Assembly (NCBI RefSeq): GCF_019049255.1
Contig: NZ_JAGMUJ010000130.1
Location: forward strand, 1 to 64,000
DNA length: 64,000 nt
Origin: Streptomyces sp. AC558_RSS880
Lineage (GTDB): Bacteria; Actinomycetota; Actinomycetes; Streptomycetales; Streptomycetaceae
Direction: 5' to 3'
Below the pieces are notes generated by a model. That model saw nothing but the letters and a program-made list of their open reading frames with translations, was not told where the DNA came from and did no database searches. Shown here piece by piece: positions 8,712 to 17,650 of this stretch. The position numbers and the translations under genes are program-made. The first letter of the stretch is position 1. Every line of letters begins with the position of its first letter.

Positions 8712-9515
8712 GTGACACGGAACTTCGCTGACGCGGTGGAATCGATGGAGCAGCTCGCCACGGTCTGGCGGGGGCTGGTCCTCGACCGGAATCCGAGCGC
8801 GGACGTACGGGACCTGCCGGGCATCGCGGTGCGCTGGGCGGAGTGCCGGTTCGGTTTCTGGAACTGCGTCACGCTCACCGAGGCGGGGACGGACGCGGAC
8901 CTCATGGAGAAGCGGCTGCGTCAGGCGGCGGACATCATGCGGTCGAAGAGGCACGCCGGCTTCCTGTGGGTCTTCGAGGACCTCCTCGACGCCGAGGCGC
9001 GCCCGCGCCTGACCGAAGCGGCCGGGCGGGCCGGTCTGGTGCACGCCTTCTCGGGCGTCGGCATGGCCGGTGACCTGCTGCCGGTCCCCGAACCGGCGCA
9101 CCCGGACCTGACGTTCGTGCGGGTCGCCACGGACGAACACCTGCGGGCCTACGCCGACCTCAACTCGCGCGCCTACGGCATGCCGCTGGAGGCCGGCCGC
9201 GACGGCCTCGCGGGCTCGGAGCTGTGGCGGACGGGGGTGCACGCCTACCTGGGCCTGCGGGACGGCGTGCCGGTGACGTGCGCCGGGACCGTGGAGGCGG
9301 ACGGCCGTCTCTTCGTCGTCCTGGTGGCCACGGATCCACGATGGGAGCGCAGGGGGTACGGGGAGGCGGTGACCCGCAAGGCCCTGTACGAGGGCGCCCG
9401 GGCCACCGGACTGACCCGCGCCACGCTGCACGCGACCGCCGCCGGGGCTCCCGTGTATCCGCGGATCGGCTTCGAGCCGAACAGCCCGCTGCACTTCTTC
9501 GCCCCGGGAAGCTGA
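8712..9515 (+). CDS. GNAT family N-acetyltransferase
   Basis: A 267-residue acetyltransferase. The N-terminal half is an extra, degenerate GNAT-like region. The C-terminal half carries the working fold: FVRVATDEHLRAYADLNSRAYG, then VTCAGTVEADGRLFVVLVATDP and the acetyl-CoA loop RRGYGEA (an R-x-x-G-x-G/A match), and finally YPRIGFEP. It should transfer acetyl from acetyl-CoA to an amine; the acceptor is unknown. Start is the GTG at 8712 with GAGGAGAC upstream. It lies 135 bp after the previous GNAT-like gene in the same direction. No regulator is adjacent. Confidence 0.8.
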   Translation: MTRNFADAVESMEQLATVWRGLVLDRNPSADVRDLPGIAVRWAECRFGFWNCVTLTEAGTDADLMEKRLRQAADIMRSKRHAGFLWVFEDLLDAEARPRLTEAAGRAGLVHAFSGVGMAGDLLPVPEPAHPDLTFVRVATDEHLRAYADLNSRAYGMPLEAGRDGLAGSELWRTGVHAYLGLRDGVPVTCAGTVEADGRLFVVLVATDPRWERRGYGEAVTRKALYEGARATGLTRATLHATAAGAPVYPRIGFEPNSPLHFFAPGS

Positions 9516-9695
9516 CGGACCGTTCCGGAGACCCGTGTCATCGGGTGAACAGTGCGCTGCCGACGGACCGGATGCCGCCACCGCGCTGTGCGCGCTCTGC
9601 ACGGTGATGCGCGAACGCAGCCTTCCGCACCCGGCCCACGGTGAGCAGCGTGACGGTGGGGCTGAAGGGAGGCAGTTCGGACACGGGGAGGCAGA

Positions 9696-10277
9696 CTACC
9701 CCTCGTGCGAGGACCGCCGGTGGTACCGCTCCTCCGGCGCCTCACCACCGGCGCCCGCGCCGCCGCGGCTCCCGCGGAGGGTCTCGCGCACCTCGCGCAG
9801 GCGCCGCACCTGTCGGCCGCCCTGCCAGGTCAGCAGCGGCAGGCAGACCGCGCCGAGCAGCCCGCAGACCAGTGCCTGCCGGACATTGCCCAGGAGGAGC
9901 GGCGCGGCGACAAGCAGCGCGTACATCAGGTAGAGGACCGCCAGGGCGGGACGCCGGTGCCGGGTGCGGCGCAGCCGCTGCTCCGCCAGGTCCAGCATGG
10001 CCTCCCGGTCGGCGGGCGACGAGGGGATCTCCCCGTGGCGCAGCCGGCGGTCCAGGGTGACCAGACGGTCGCCCGAGCCGCCGGCCACGCGTTTCTCCCT
10101 GGCCCGCAGCACCAGTAGGACGGCCACCGCGCCCACTGATGTCACGGCGGCCCGCGCCAGCACCACGAGGGCCGGCTCCCCCGGTGACATCAGCATGATC
10201 ACCGCCCAGCCCAGGAGGACGACGAGCAGTATCTGGGCCCAGATGTGGCGGCCGAGGAAGGTGTTGAGCCGTTCCAC
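9696..10277 (-). CDS. Membrane protein, about four helices, unknown family
   Basis: A 193-residue integral membrane protein. Hydrophobic segments lie at about residues 12-30, 36-58, 110-128 and 130-148. The loop between the two pairs is cytoplasm-like, rich in Arg and Asp, and the tail is basic (RREVRETLRGSR-type) with Gly, Ser and His at the end. I do not recognise the family. It starts at the ATG at 10277, nine bases after the stop of the 89-residue membrane protein upstream, so the two form a two-gene operon. They probably make a membrane pair, but no function can be assigned. Confidence 0.65.
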   Translation of the reverse strand: MERLNTFLGRHIWAQILLVVLLGWAVIMLMSPGEPALVVLARAAVTSVGAVAVLLVLRAREKRVAGGSGDRLVTLDRRLRHGEIPSSPADREAMLDLAEQRLRRTRHRRPALAVLYLMYALLVAAPLLLGNVRQALVCGLLGAVCLPLLTWQGGRQVRRLREVRETLRGSRGGAGAGGEAPEERYHRRSSHEG

Positions 10278-10286
10278 CGCCGCCCC

Positions 10287-10556
10287 CTACCGTCCGGTCC
10301 GGACGTTGCCGCGCCGGGCGCCCACCGTCCGGGCGGTCAGCGCGGCGGCCAGCAGCACGCAGGCCACCACGCTGTACGCCCATTCCGCCGTTCCGCGTGC
10401 CACGCCGACGACGCTCCACACCACCCACAGGCCGAGCACCACGCACAGTGCCGTCGAGGCGATGTCGGCGACGCGTGCGCGTAACTGGGCGCGCTGGCGC
10501 GTGCCCGGTTCGAGGTCACCGAGTTCCTGTCCGCCGTCCTCGTGACGCGCTCCCAT
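10287..10556 (-). CDS. Small membrane protein, 89 aa
   Basis: An 89-residue protein starting at the ATG at 10556. Residues 1-30 are hydrophilic and charged. Two hydrophobic helices follow at about 33-52 and 57-77, and the tail is basic (RRGNVRTGR). It is the first gene of the two-gene operon with the 193-residue membrane protein, from which it is separated by nine bases. The family is not recognised. The codon bias fits Streptomyces and the downstream neighbour is tightly linked, so I believe it is real. Confidence 0.55.
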   Translation of the reverse strand: MGARHEDGGQELGDLEPGTRQRAQLRARVADIASTALCVVLGLWVVWSVVGVARGTAEWAYSVVACVLLAAALTARTVGARRGNVRTGR

Positions 10557-10659
10557 GACCGGCCTCCTTGCACACCTTGCCTTGTTCGTCCCTGACGACC
10601 TATCGGCTACCCCGGGACGAAAGCACCAAGCGGCGGGCGGGGCGGACAAGTTGCCGGGA

Positions 10660-12417
10660 TCAGGGCAGGGTCCACTTCTGGTTGGGGCCGGTGTGGCAGG
10701 TCCACAGGTGGACCGGCGTACCGTCGTTCCACGTGCCGCCCGAGGCGTCCAGGCACTTGCCCGACTGCGGATTGCGGACCGTGCCGTCCGACTGGGCCGC
10801 CCACTTCTGCGCCCCCGTCCCGTTGCACGTCCACAACTGGACCCTCGTGCCGTCCGCACTCCCGCCACCGGAGACGTCCAGGCACTTGCCCAGCGCCCTC
10901 AACGTGCCGTCATCGGCCACCGTCCACCGCTGCGCCGCCGTCGTGTTGCACGTCCAGATCTGCACCTCCGTACCGTCCGCCGTACCCGCGTTGTCCACGT
11001 CCAGACACTTGCCGCCGACCCCCTTCACCTCGCCGGTACGCGGGTCGGTCGGAGTTCCGGTCTGTTTGATCCGGATGTTGCGGAAGGCCGCGTCGTCGCC
11101 GTCGCCGTGGTTCTGGAGGCCGATGTGGCCCTGGGCCAGGCTGCGCGCCGGGTCGGTGTTGGTGAAGTCGTTGATCTTCCGGCCGTTGAGGAAGACCTCC
11201 AGCCGCTCCCCGGTGACGCGGATCTCGTACGTGTTCCACTCCCCCGGCGGATTCAGCGCCGCGTCGCGCGCGGCGAGGTCGGCGGACCGGAATCCGTACA
11301 CGGCTCCCGTGGTGCGGTCGGCCGCGTCGGTGGCGTCGATCTGGATCTCGTAGCCGTTGTCCACCGCCGACCAGGGGTCGTCGGAGGCCGGGAAGCCCAC
11401 GAAGACACCGGAGTTGTCGTCGCCGTTCAGCTTCCAGTCGAGCTTCAGCGAGTAGTCGCCGGTGAACTCCTCGGCGTCGTACCAGAAGAGGCCCAGTCCG
11501 CCGTGCGAGGTGAGGGTGCCGTCGGCCAGGGTGAAGCCGCCCGGTCCCGCCTGCTTCCAGCCGGTCGTGCCGGTGCCGTCGAACAGGGGCGTGTAGCCGG
11601 TCTCCGGGCGGCAGTCGGCCTGGGTGGTGCCGGCGGCCCAGCGGATGCCTCCGAGCAGGTGCCGGCGGAAGGCGGGGTCGGCGTAGGACTCCTCGGTGTG
11701 GCCGCCGCCGGTGTAGAAGGCGCGGCCGCCGGCGTACTCCTTGCACCAGGCGATCGGGTGGTCGCCGGACATGGAGCCGCCGGAGTAGCTGGACTCGTCC
11801 AGCGAGGCCAGGACGTGGGCGGTGGTGCGGGGGTTGGTGCGGTAGTTGTACCACTCGTCGGTGCGCTGCCAGGTTCCGGCGAGGTGCGCGGTGGCGTCGT
11901 GCGCCCGGTCCTCGACCTCGACGGTCGCGGGCTGGATGGCGGGGTGGGACTGGAAGAGGGCGCCGGCCAGTCCTTCGTAGAAGGGCCAGTCGTACTCGGT
12001 GTCGGCGGCGGCGTGGATGCCGACGTATCCGCCGCCGGTGCCGAGGTACTGCTCGAAGGCGGTCTGCTGGGCGGGGCCCAGGACGTCGCCCGTGGTCGAC
12101 AGGAAGACCACGGTCCGGTACCGCGCCAGGTTGGCGGTGGTGAAGGCCGCCGGGTCCTCGGTGGCGGTGACGGTGAAGTTGTTCGCCGCTCCGAGGTCGC
12201 GCAGGGCCGTGATGCCCTCGTCGATCGAGGAGTGGCGGAAGCCCGCCGTCCGGGAGAAGACGAGGATCTCGTACGCCGGGTCGGCCGCCGCGGTGGCCGT
12301 GCGGTCCGCGGTGTCGAGGGCCGCCGGTGCGGCGCCGGGCAGGGCCGCGGTCTGGGGTGTCAGGCAGAGCACGGCGCCGGCACACAGGCTGAGCGCTGTC
12401 TTGAACAGGGTGCGCAT
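10660..12417 (-). CDS. Secreted ThuA / 3-keto-disaccharide hydrolase / ricin-B lectin protein
   Basis: A 585-residue secreted three-module protein. Signal: basic start, Leu/Ala core, Ala-rich end by about residue 40. Residues 48-265 match ThuA-like trehalose-utilisation proteins (ILVFSRTAGFRHSSI, GGGYVGIHAAADTEYDW, CKEYAGGRAFYTGGGH). Residues 272-455 match the DUF1080/3-keto-disaccharide hydrolase fold (PLFDGTGTTGWKQ, DNSGVFVGFP, GYEIQIDA, GHIGLQNHG). Residues 460-585 are a ricin-B lectin with three CLDV/CLDA...W-type repeats. ThuA and DUF1080 proteins are linked to 3-keto-glycoside breakdown. It starts 17 bases after the dehydrogenase stop with an AGGAGG site, so the two are one operon. Confidence 0.85.
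   Translation of the reverse strand: MRTLFKTALSLCAGAVLCLTPQTAALPGAAPAALDTADRTATAAADPAYEILVFSRTAGFRHSSIDEGITALRDLGAANNFTVTATEDPAAFTTANLARYRTVVFLSTTGDVLGPAQQTAFEQYLGTGGGYVGIHAAADTEYDWPFYEGLAGALFQSHPAIQPATVEVEDRAHDATAHLAGTWQRTDEWYNYRTNPRTTAHVLASLDESSYSGGSMSGDHPIAWCKEYAGGRAFYTGGGHTEESYADPAFRRHLLGGIRWAAGTTQADCRPETGYTPLFDGTGTTGWKQAGPGGFTLADGTLTSHGGLGLFWYDAEEFTGDYSLKLDWKLNGDDNSGVFVGFPASDDPWSAVDNGYEIQIDATDAADRTTGAVYGFRSADLAARDAALNPPGEWNTYEIRVTGERLEVFLNGRKINDFTNTDPARSLAQGHIGLQNHGDGDDAAFRNIRIKQTGTPTDPRTGEVKGVGGKCLDVDNAGTADGTEVQIWTCNTTAAQRWTVADDGTLRALGKCLDVSGGGSADGTRVQLWTCNGTGAQKWAAQSDGTVRNPQSGKCLDASGGTWNDGTPVHLWTCHTGPNQKWTLP
10664..11040. repeat. Lectin-domain direct repeat, copy A
   Basis: This 377-bp stretch encodes the ricin-B domain of the ThuA protein. 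It is collinear, without a gap, with 12439-12815 (copy B). Only about eight base differences were seen by eye. Confidence 0.9.
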
Positions 12418-12434
12418 CGTGGGTCGCCTCCTCT

Positions 12435-15296
12435 CTACGGCAGGGTCCACTTCTGGTTGGGGCCGGTGTGGCAGGTCCACAGGTGGACCGGCGTACCGTC
12501 GTTCCACGTGCCGCCCGAGGCGTCCAGGCACTTGCCGGACTGCGGATTGCGGACCGTGCCGTCCGACTGGGCCGCCCACTTCTGCGCCCCCGTCCCGTTG
12601 CACGTCCACAACTGGACCCTCGTACCGTCCGCGGTCGCACCACCGGAGACGTCCAGGCACTTGCCCAGCGCCCTCAGCGTGCCGTCATCGGCCACCGTCC
12701 ACCGCTGCGCCGCCGTCGTGTTGCACGTCCAGATCTGCACCTCCGTACCGTCCGCCGTACCCGCGTTGTCCACGTCCAGACACTTGCCGCCGACCCCCTT
12801 CACCTCGCCGGTACGGGTCCCGCCGGTGGAGGTGGTGAAGGAGAACTCGTCCACGTCGAACAGGGCGCCGCTGCCGCCCTTGAAGACGAGGTACAGGGTG
12901 GTGGGGCCGGCCGGCCCGCCCGTCAGGGACGCCGTGACGTCCTGGAAGGTCTCCCAGCCGCCGGTGACCGGCACGGTGGCCGTGCCGAGCACGGTGCCGG
13001 TCGGGGAGCCCGCGCGGACTTCGAGGGTGCCTCCGCTGCCGCCCGAGGAGACACGGGCGGTGAAGCCGGTGGCGTTGTCGAGGCTGTAGGGCGTGAAGGA
13101 GATCCAGTCGCCGTTGTGGATCTCGCCGACCGTCTTGCCGCCGTGCGCGGGTGTGTGGTTGACGACCTGGACACCGGCGGAGTCACCGTAGTGCTCGGCC
13201 TGCCGGTGGCTGGGCTGGGTGATGTGCTGGTCGTGCGCGGTGAGCGCGGGCTGGCCGCCCGCGCCGTTGTCGGTGTACTCGGCGTCGATGACGCCGAAGA
13301 TGTTGGCGTTGGGGTCGTGTTCGCCGTCCGCCAGGGTCTGCAGGGTGCCGGTGCAGCCGGTGGCCGAGGTCTGCGGGTGGCCGTGGCTGTCGTGACCGAT
13401 GATGAAGGTGACCTTCACCTTGGCGCAGTCGATCGTGCCGTCCTCCGGGTCGGTGACCGTGACCTTGAACGGGATGGCGGCGCCGAAGTCGTAGATCCGC
13501 CCGTCGGCGGGTGTGTCGAGCCGTACGGTCGGGGCGGTGTTGCCGACGGTGATCTGGACGGAGGCCGTGGCGGACTTGCCGGTGGGGTCGGTGACCTTCA
13601 GCGTCGCGGTGTACTGGCCGTTGGTGGTGTAGGTGTGGGACGGGTCGGCCGCGGTGGAGGTGGCGCCGTCGCCGAAGGTCCAGGCGTGGGTGAGCGCACC
13701 CCCGTCCGGGTCGGAGCTGCCGGCCGAGGAGAAGCCGACGGTGAGGGGTGCTGTGCCGGAGGTGGTGTTCGCCTTGGCCTGGGCCACCGGGGCGAGCCCG
13801 CCGGTCACGTGCTCGATGCGGTACAGGGCCGAGTTGGCGTCGCCGTTGAAGTAGCCGGTGCCGTAGTCCAGGACGTAGAGGGCGCCGTCCGGGCCGAAGG
13901 CCATGTCCATCACCTGGGTGCCGCTCCACGGGAAGGAGTTGACGGCCTGCACGGTCCCGTCGCCGCCGGCCTCGATCCGCTTGATCCAGCGGCGGCCGAA
14001 CTCGCCGGCGAAGAAGTCGCCGTCGTACTCGGCGGGGAACTTCACCTCGGAGGCGGAGTTCGCGTCGTACCGGTAGACGGGTCCGCCCATGGGCGACTCG
14101 GATCCGTTGCCGAACTCGGGGACGGAGGCCCCGTCGTAGGGGATCCAGGCGGGCTGGGCGGGCGGCAGGTCGGTCAGGCCGGTGTTGCGCGGTGAAGTGT
14201 TCCTCGGCGCCGAGCAGTTGAAGGCCGAGCCCGAGGCGCCGGAGCCGAAGTCGTAGTCGACGTAGGCGTTGTTCTTGCCGGTGCAGTAGGGCCAGCCGAA
14301 GTTGCCGGCCTTGGTGATCCGGTTGAACTCGACCTGTCCGCCGGGGCCGCGGGAGGCGTTGGCGGTACCCGCGTCGGGGCCGTAGTCACCGACGTAGACG
14401 GTGCCCGTGGCCTTGTCGACGCTCATCCGGAAGGGGTTGCGGAAACCCATGGCGTAGATCTCGGGCCGGGTCCTGGCGGTGCCGGGTGCGAAGAGGTTGC
14501 CCGCCGGGATGCTGTACGTCGCGTCGGGGTTCACCTTGATGCGCAGGATCTTGCCGCGCAGGTCGTTGGTGTTGCCCGAGGAACGCTGGGCGTCGTAGGC
14601 GGGGTTGCGGGAGGCGCGCTCGTCGATGGGGGTGTAGCCGTCCGAGGCGAAGGGGTTGGTGTCGTCGCCCGTCGACAGGTACAGGTTGCCCGCCGCGTCG
14701 AAGTCGATGTCGCCGCCGACGTGACAGCACAGGCCGCGGGAGGCGGGCACGTCGAGGATCTTCTTCTCGCTGCCCACGTCGAGGGTGCCGTCGGTCCGCA
14801 GGACGAACCGGGACAGCCGGTTGACGCCGTCGAAGGGGGTGAAGTCGGATGCCGTCCCGTCCGCGGGGGCGTCGCCGGCCGGGGTGCTCAGCTCGGGGGC
14901 GTAGTACAGGTAGACGAAGCGGTTGGTGGAGAAGCCCGGGTCCGCCGCGACGCCCTGCAGGCCCTCCTCGTCGTGGCTGTAGACGTCCAGCCTGCCCGCC
15001 ACGGTGGTGGTGCCGGCCGCGTCGGTCCGTCGCAGGGTGCCGTCGCGCGAGGTGTGCAGCACCGAGCGGTCCGGCAGGACGGCCAGTGTCATGGGCTCGC
15101 CCGTTTCGGCCACGCCTTTGGCGAGGGTGACCTGCTGGAAGTCCTCGGCCGCCGCGGCTGCGCCGCCGGGTCCGGCCGGGGCGGCGGCGGTGGGGGCCCC
15201 GGCGGCCGGGCCCACGGGCAGCGCCAGGCCCATGGCACACGCCACGGCCGTCAGCAGCATGCGGACACGTCTGTGTCCGAGCGGTTTCGTGCGCAC
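12435..15296 (-). CDS. Secreted PQQ-type sugar dehydrogenase with PKD, CBM6 and ricin-B modules
   Basis: A 953-residue secreted enzyme. A signal peptide (about residues 1-34) precedes a glucose/sorbosone dehydrogenase beta-propeller at about 50-500: DRSVLHTSRDGTLR, GLQGVAADPGF, DFDAAGNLYLSTGDD, AMGFRNPFRM and GPDGALYVLDYG. A PKD domain follows at about 510-590 (WTFGDGAT), then a roughly 100-residue linker domain, a CBM6-like module (about 690-820) and a ricin-B lectin (830-953). It should oxidise sugars outside the cell and bind polysaccharide through its tail modules. PQQ dependence is a family trait, not shown here. The start is the GTG at 15296 with GGAG seven bases upstream. It is the first gene of the operon with the ThuA protein. 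Confidence 0.85.
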   Translation of the reverse strand: MRTKPLGHRRVRMLLTAVACAMGLALPVGPAAGAPTAAAPAGPGGAAAAAEDFQQVTLAKGVAETGEPMTLAVLPDRSVLHTSRDGTLRRTDAAGTTTVAGRLDVYSHDEEGLQGVAADPGFSTNRFVYLYYAPELSTPAGDAPADGTASDFTPFDGVNRLSRFVLRTDGTLDVGSEKKILDVPASRGLCCHVGGDIDFDAAGNLYLSTGDDTNPFASDGYTPIDERASRNPAYDAQRSSGNTNDLRGKILRIKVNPDATYSIPAGNLFAPGTARTRPEIYAMGFRNPFRMSVDKATGTVYVGDYGPDAGTANASRGPGGQVEFNRITKAGNFGWPYCTGKNNAYVDYDFGSGASGSAFNCSAPRNTSPRNTGLTDLPPAQPAWIPYDGASVPEFGNGSESPMGGPVYRYDANSASEVKFPAEYDGDFFAGEFGRRWIKRIEAGGDGTVQAVNSFPWSGTQVMDMAFGPDGALYVLDYGTGYFNGDANSALYRIEHVTGGLAPVAQAKANTTSGTAPLTVGFSSAGSSDPDGGALTHAWTFGDGATSTAADPSHTYTTNGQYTATLKVTDPTGKSATASVQITVGNTAPTVRLDTPADGRIYDFGAAIPFKVTVTDPEDGTIDCAKVKVTFIIGHDSHGHPQTSATGCTGTLQTLADGEHDPNANIFGVIDAEYTDNGAGGQPALTAHDQHITQPSHRQAEHYGDSAGVQVVNHTPAHGGKTVGEIHNGDWISFTPYSLDNATGFTARVSSGGSGGTLEVRAGSPTGTVLGTATVPVTGGWETFQDVTASLTGGPAGPTTLYLVFKGGSGALFDVDEFSFTTSTGGTRTGEVKGVGGKCLDVDNAGTADGTEVQIWTCNTTAAQRWTVADDGTLRALGKCLDVSGGATADGTRVQLWTCNGTGAQKWAAQSDGTVRNPQSGKCLDASGGTWNDGTPVHLWTCHTGPNQKWTLP
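12439..12815. repeat. Lectin-domain direct repeat, copy B
   Basis: This stretch encodes the ricin-B tail of the sugar dehydrogenase and is near-identical to 10664-11040 at the DNA level, with constant offset 1775 and no indel. One visible protein difference is SGGAT here against SGGGS in copy A. Confidence 0.9.
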
Positions 15297-15324
15297 GGAA
15301 GTCTCCAGGAATATGGGGGGTGGC

Positions 15325-15345
15325 GGCAGGCCGCGGGGGCCTGCC
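15325..15345 (-). promoter_or_regulatory. Hairpin in the leader of the sugar dehydrogenase gene
   Basis: GGCAGGCC (15325-15332) pairs with GGCCTGCC (15338-15345) around GCGGG. It lies about 30 bases before the dehydrogenase start and over 200 bases past the GH5 stop, so it is in the 5' leader. It could be an attenuator, an mRNA stabiliser, or the upstream gene's terminator. Confidence 0.35.
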
Positions 15346-15560
15346 GTGAAGGAGTACGGGCGCGCGCCGTCGCGCCGTCGAACACCGGCCCGTCACCCCG
15401 GACGGAGTTATGACCGGTCCATTTCAAGGAAGTTAGCGGGCCTCGCGTGAACGCGTAACCCCTTTCGCACACAGTCCCGTGCCTTCTTCCTCGCATGGGA
15501 CAAAGTGCCGGTGCCGCGCCGTGGGCCCGGGGGGGGGTGTGGCTTCGGCTGAGGAACGTG

Positions 15561-17504
15561 TCAGCCGAGTTCGCGGCAGTACAGGGCGTCCGGGGTCCGT
15601 GAGGAGCCGATACGGCCGGTGTAGGCGATGCCAGCGGCGTACTCGCCGTCCGCGCACTGGCCCTTGTGGTGGCCGTGCGCGAAGTCGCCGCCCTTGGGCA
15701 GGGCGCCCCGGTTGTCGCTCCGGTCGAACCAGACCGTACGGCCGCTCGTGCCGGTGATCCCGCCGGGCACCGCCTTCGCGCACAGGGCGGCCGAGACGGC
15801 GGCGCCGCGGACGCTGTAACCGGTGAGGAAGAGGCCCTCGGGGCACTGGAGTTTGGTGTATTCGGAGGCCCAGTCCCCGCCGGGCGGGACGTACCGCTCG
15901 TCCTTGACCACTTCGTGCCCGCCGTCCGGATCCCACAGCGGTCCGGCGGTCACGTCGGAGCACAGGCCCCGGTTGCCGGTGTGGCCGAGGCCCAGGAGGC
16001 GCTGCCCGTCGGGGCAGACGGCCTTGCGCGCGCCGGAGTCCCAGTCGGGCAGCGCGCGCATGCGGCGTGAGGCGACGAAGTCGGTGTGGTCGGGGCTGAG
16101 CATCGACCAGTCGGCCGCGGGGGCGACACGGCCGGATCGGCCGGTGGCCCCGACGAGCCGCGTCCACGCCGCGGACCGCCAGTCGTCGCCGTCGTGGACA
16201 CCCATGCGGCGGCCCGCGGAATCCCAGTGCAGCAGCGCCCAGCCGTTGCCCCGGCGGTTCTCGTGCCAACCGACGAGCGGCCAGTACGCGAAGTCGGCGT
16301 CCGCGCGGATCAGTTGGTCGACGAAGTTCTCGAACCAGGCGCGCTGTGCGGCACCCGTCTCCTCACGGCCGCCGACGCCGAACTCGCTGATCCAGACGGG
16401 GGCGGTGAAGTGCCGGTCCTGTTCGGCGGTGACGAAGAAGGCCTGGCGGTTCAGCACGTCGACCAGTTCGGCGGGCGAGAGGTCCCGGTAGCGGGGGTCG
16501 GTGGTCTCGCCGATCCCGGTGGCGCCGCTGTGGTTCGGGCCGGTGTAGCCGTAGAAGTGGGCGGAGTACACGAGTTTGCCCGAGTCGACGAGGGTGTGCG
16601 AGAGATGACGCACCGGCTCCAGGGCGGGGCGCCCGTGTGCGAACCCGTCGACGGGGATGCCGGTCCAGTTGATGCCCTCGACGACGATGAGGAGATCGGC
16701 GTTGGCCTCCGTCAGGAGACGGTCGCCGAGGCGCTGGGAGGCGGTGAACCAGTCGTGGTCGTCGCCGAGGCCCCAGTTGGGGTCGTCCCAGACGTCGCGG
16801 CGGACCTCGTTGTAGAGATCCGCGCCCACGACGCGCTTGTTGTCCCGGTAGCGGCGGGCCATGAACAGCCAGTCCTCCTCCCACGCCTCCGTGGACCGGC
16901 TCGCGTTCCAGCGCTCGTTGCCGTCCACTCCGCAGCACCAACGGGTGGTGTTGGTGTGGTTGTTGAGGATCACCGCGAGGCCGGAGCCGGTGAGTTCGCG
17001 GACCACGGTGTCGTACACCTGGAGCGGGTTCCTCCCCCTCAGGGCGGGGTTGGCGGCGACCGCGGCGTCGGTGACGGGGCGGGTGTCGTGGATCATTTCG
17101 TTGGAGAAGGGCAGCCGGACGCTGTTGATCCCGATCTCCCGGAAGCCGGCGATGATCTCGGCCATGGGGGCGCGATCGAGGCCGAGCGGTATCCGGCCGG
17201 CGTTCTCCCCCGCGTGGTGGTTGGCGTCCTCGTCCGCACTGCCGGTGCCGTTCCACGTGCCGCTGGCACCGTGCCAGTTGCCGGACCGCAGCTTGAACCG
17301 GTCCCCGTCCGCGTCGACGATCCAGCGGCCCCGTGTGCTGAGCGGCGCCGTCCAGTCCGCGGCGGCGGCAGTGGCTTCCGCGCGGGAGACGCTCTGTCGT
17401 GGGGTCGCCGCCGCGGGAGCGGGCGCCAGGAGCGCCGGCAGGAGGACAGCGGTCAGCAGTGCCTTGCCCAGGGAGCCGCGCACGGTCACCGTCCCGGTCG
17501 TCAT
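15561..17504 (-). CDS. Secreted GH5-type cellulase family enzyme with Cys-repeat tail
   Basis: A 647-residue secreted glycosidase. The signal peptide (about residues 1-33) ends near PAAATP. The TIM-barrel catalytic part shows NSVRLPFSNEM, ILNNHTN, the acid/base Glu in LYNEVRRD (residue 233), SAHFYGY, and the nucleophile Glu in WISEFGVGG (residue 374), all GH5 hallmarks. After about residue 460 comes a tail with three Cys-bounded repeats of the form C-[PA]-[DE]-G...G...C, beginning CPDGQRLLG, CPEGLFLTG and CADGEYAAG. Such tails may be lectin-like. The ATG at 17504 was chosen; another in frame at 17519 is possible. The substrate is probably a beta-glucan or mannan. Confidence 0.8.
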   Translation of the reverse strand: MTTGTVTVRGSLGKALLTAVLLPALLAPAPAAATPRQSVSRAEATAAAADWTAPLSTRGRWIVDADGDRFKLRSGNWHGASGTWNGTGSADEDANHHAGENAGRIPLGLDRAPMAEIIAGFREIGINSVRLPFSNEMIHDTRPVTDAAVAANPALRGRNPLQVYDTVVRELTGSGLAVILNNHTNTTRWCCGVDGNERWNASRSTEAWEEDWLFMARRYRDNKRVVGADLYNEVRRDVWDDPNWGLGDDHDWFTASQRLGDRLLTEANADLLIVVEGINWTGIPVDGFAHGRPALEPVRHLSHTLVDSGKLVYSAHFYGYTGPNHSGATGIGETTDPRYRDLSPAELVDVLNRQAFFVTAEQDRHFTAPVWISEFGVGGREETGAAQRAWFENFVDQLIRADADFAYWPLVGWHENRRGNGWALLHWDSAGRRMGVHDGDDWRSAAWTRLVGATGRSGRVAPAADWSMLSPDHTDFVASRRMRALPDWDSGARKAVCPDGQRLLGLGHTGNRGLCSDVTAGPLWDPDGGHEVVKDERYVPPGGDWASEYTKLQCPEGLFLTGYSVRGAAVSAALCAKAVPGGITGTSGRTVWFDRSDNRGALPKGGDFAHGHHKGQCADGEYAAGIAYTGRIGSSRTPDALYCRELG

Positions 17505-17650
17505 CGCGACGCATGGCATGTCATGTAAGCGCCATGATGCGGGATGGAGCCGCCATGGTCCAGATCCGAAGGCATAGGCTCGGTGCGCGCGGCCGGCCGA
17601 GGACGCGCCGGGTCCGGACCCGGAGGTCGGACGAACGGAGTCGTTCCGCT

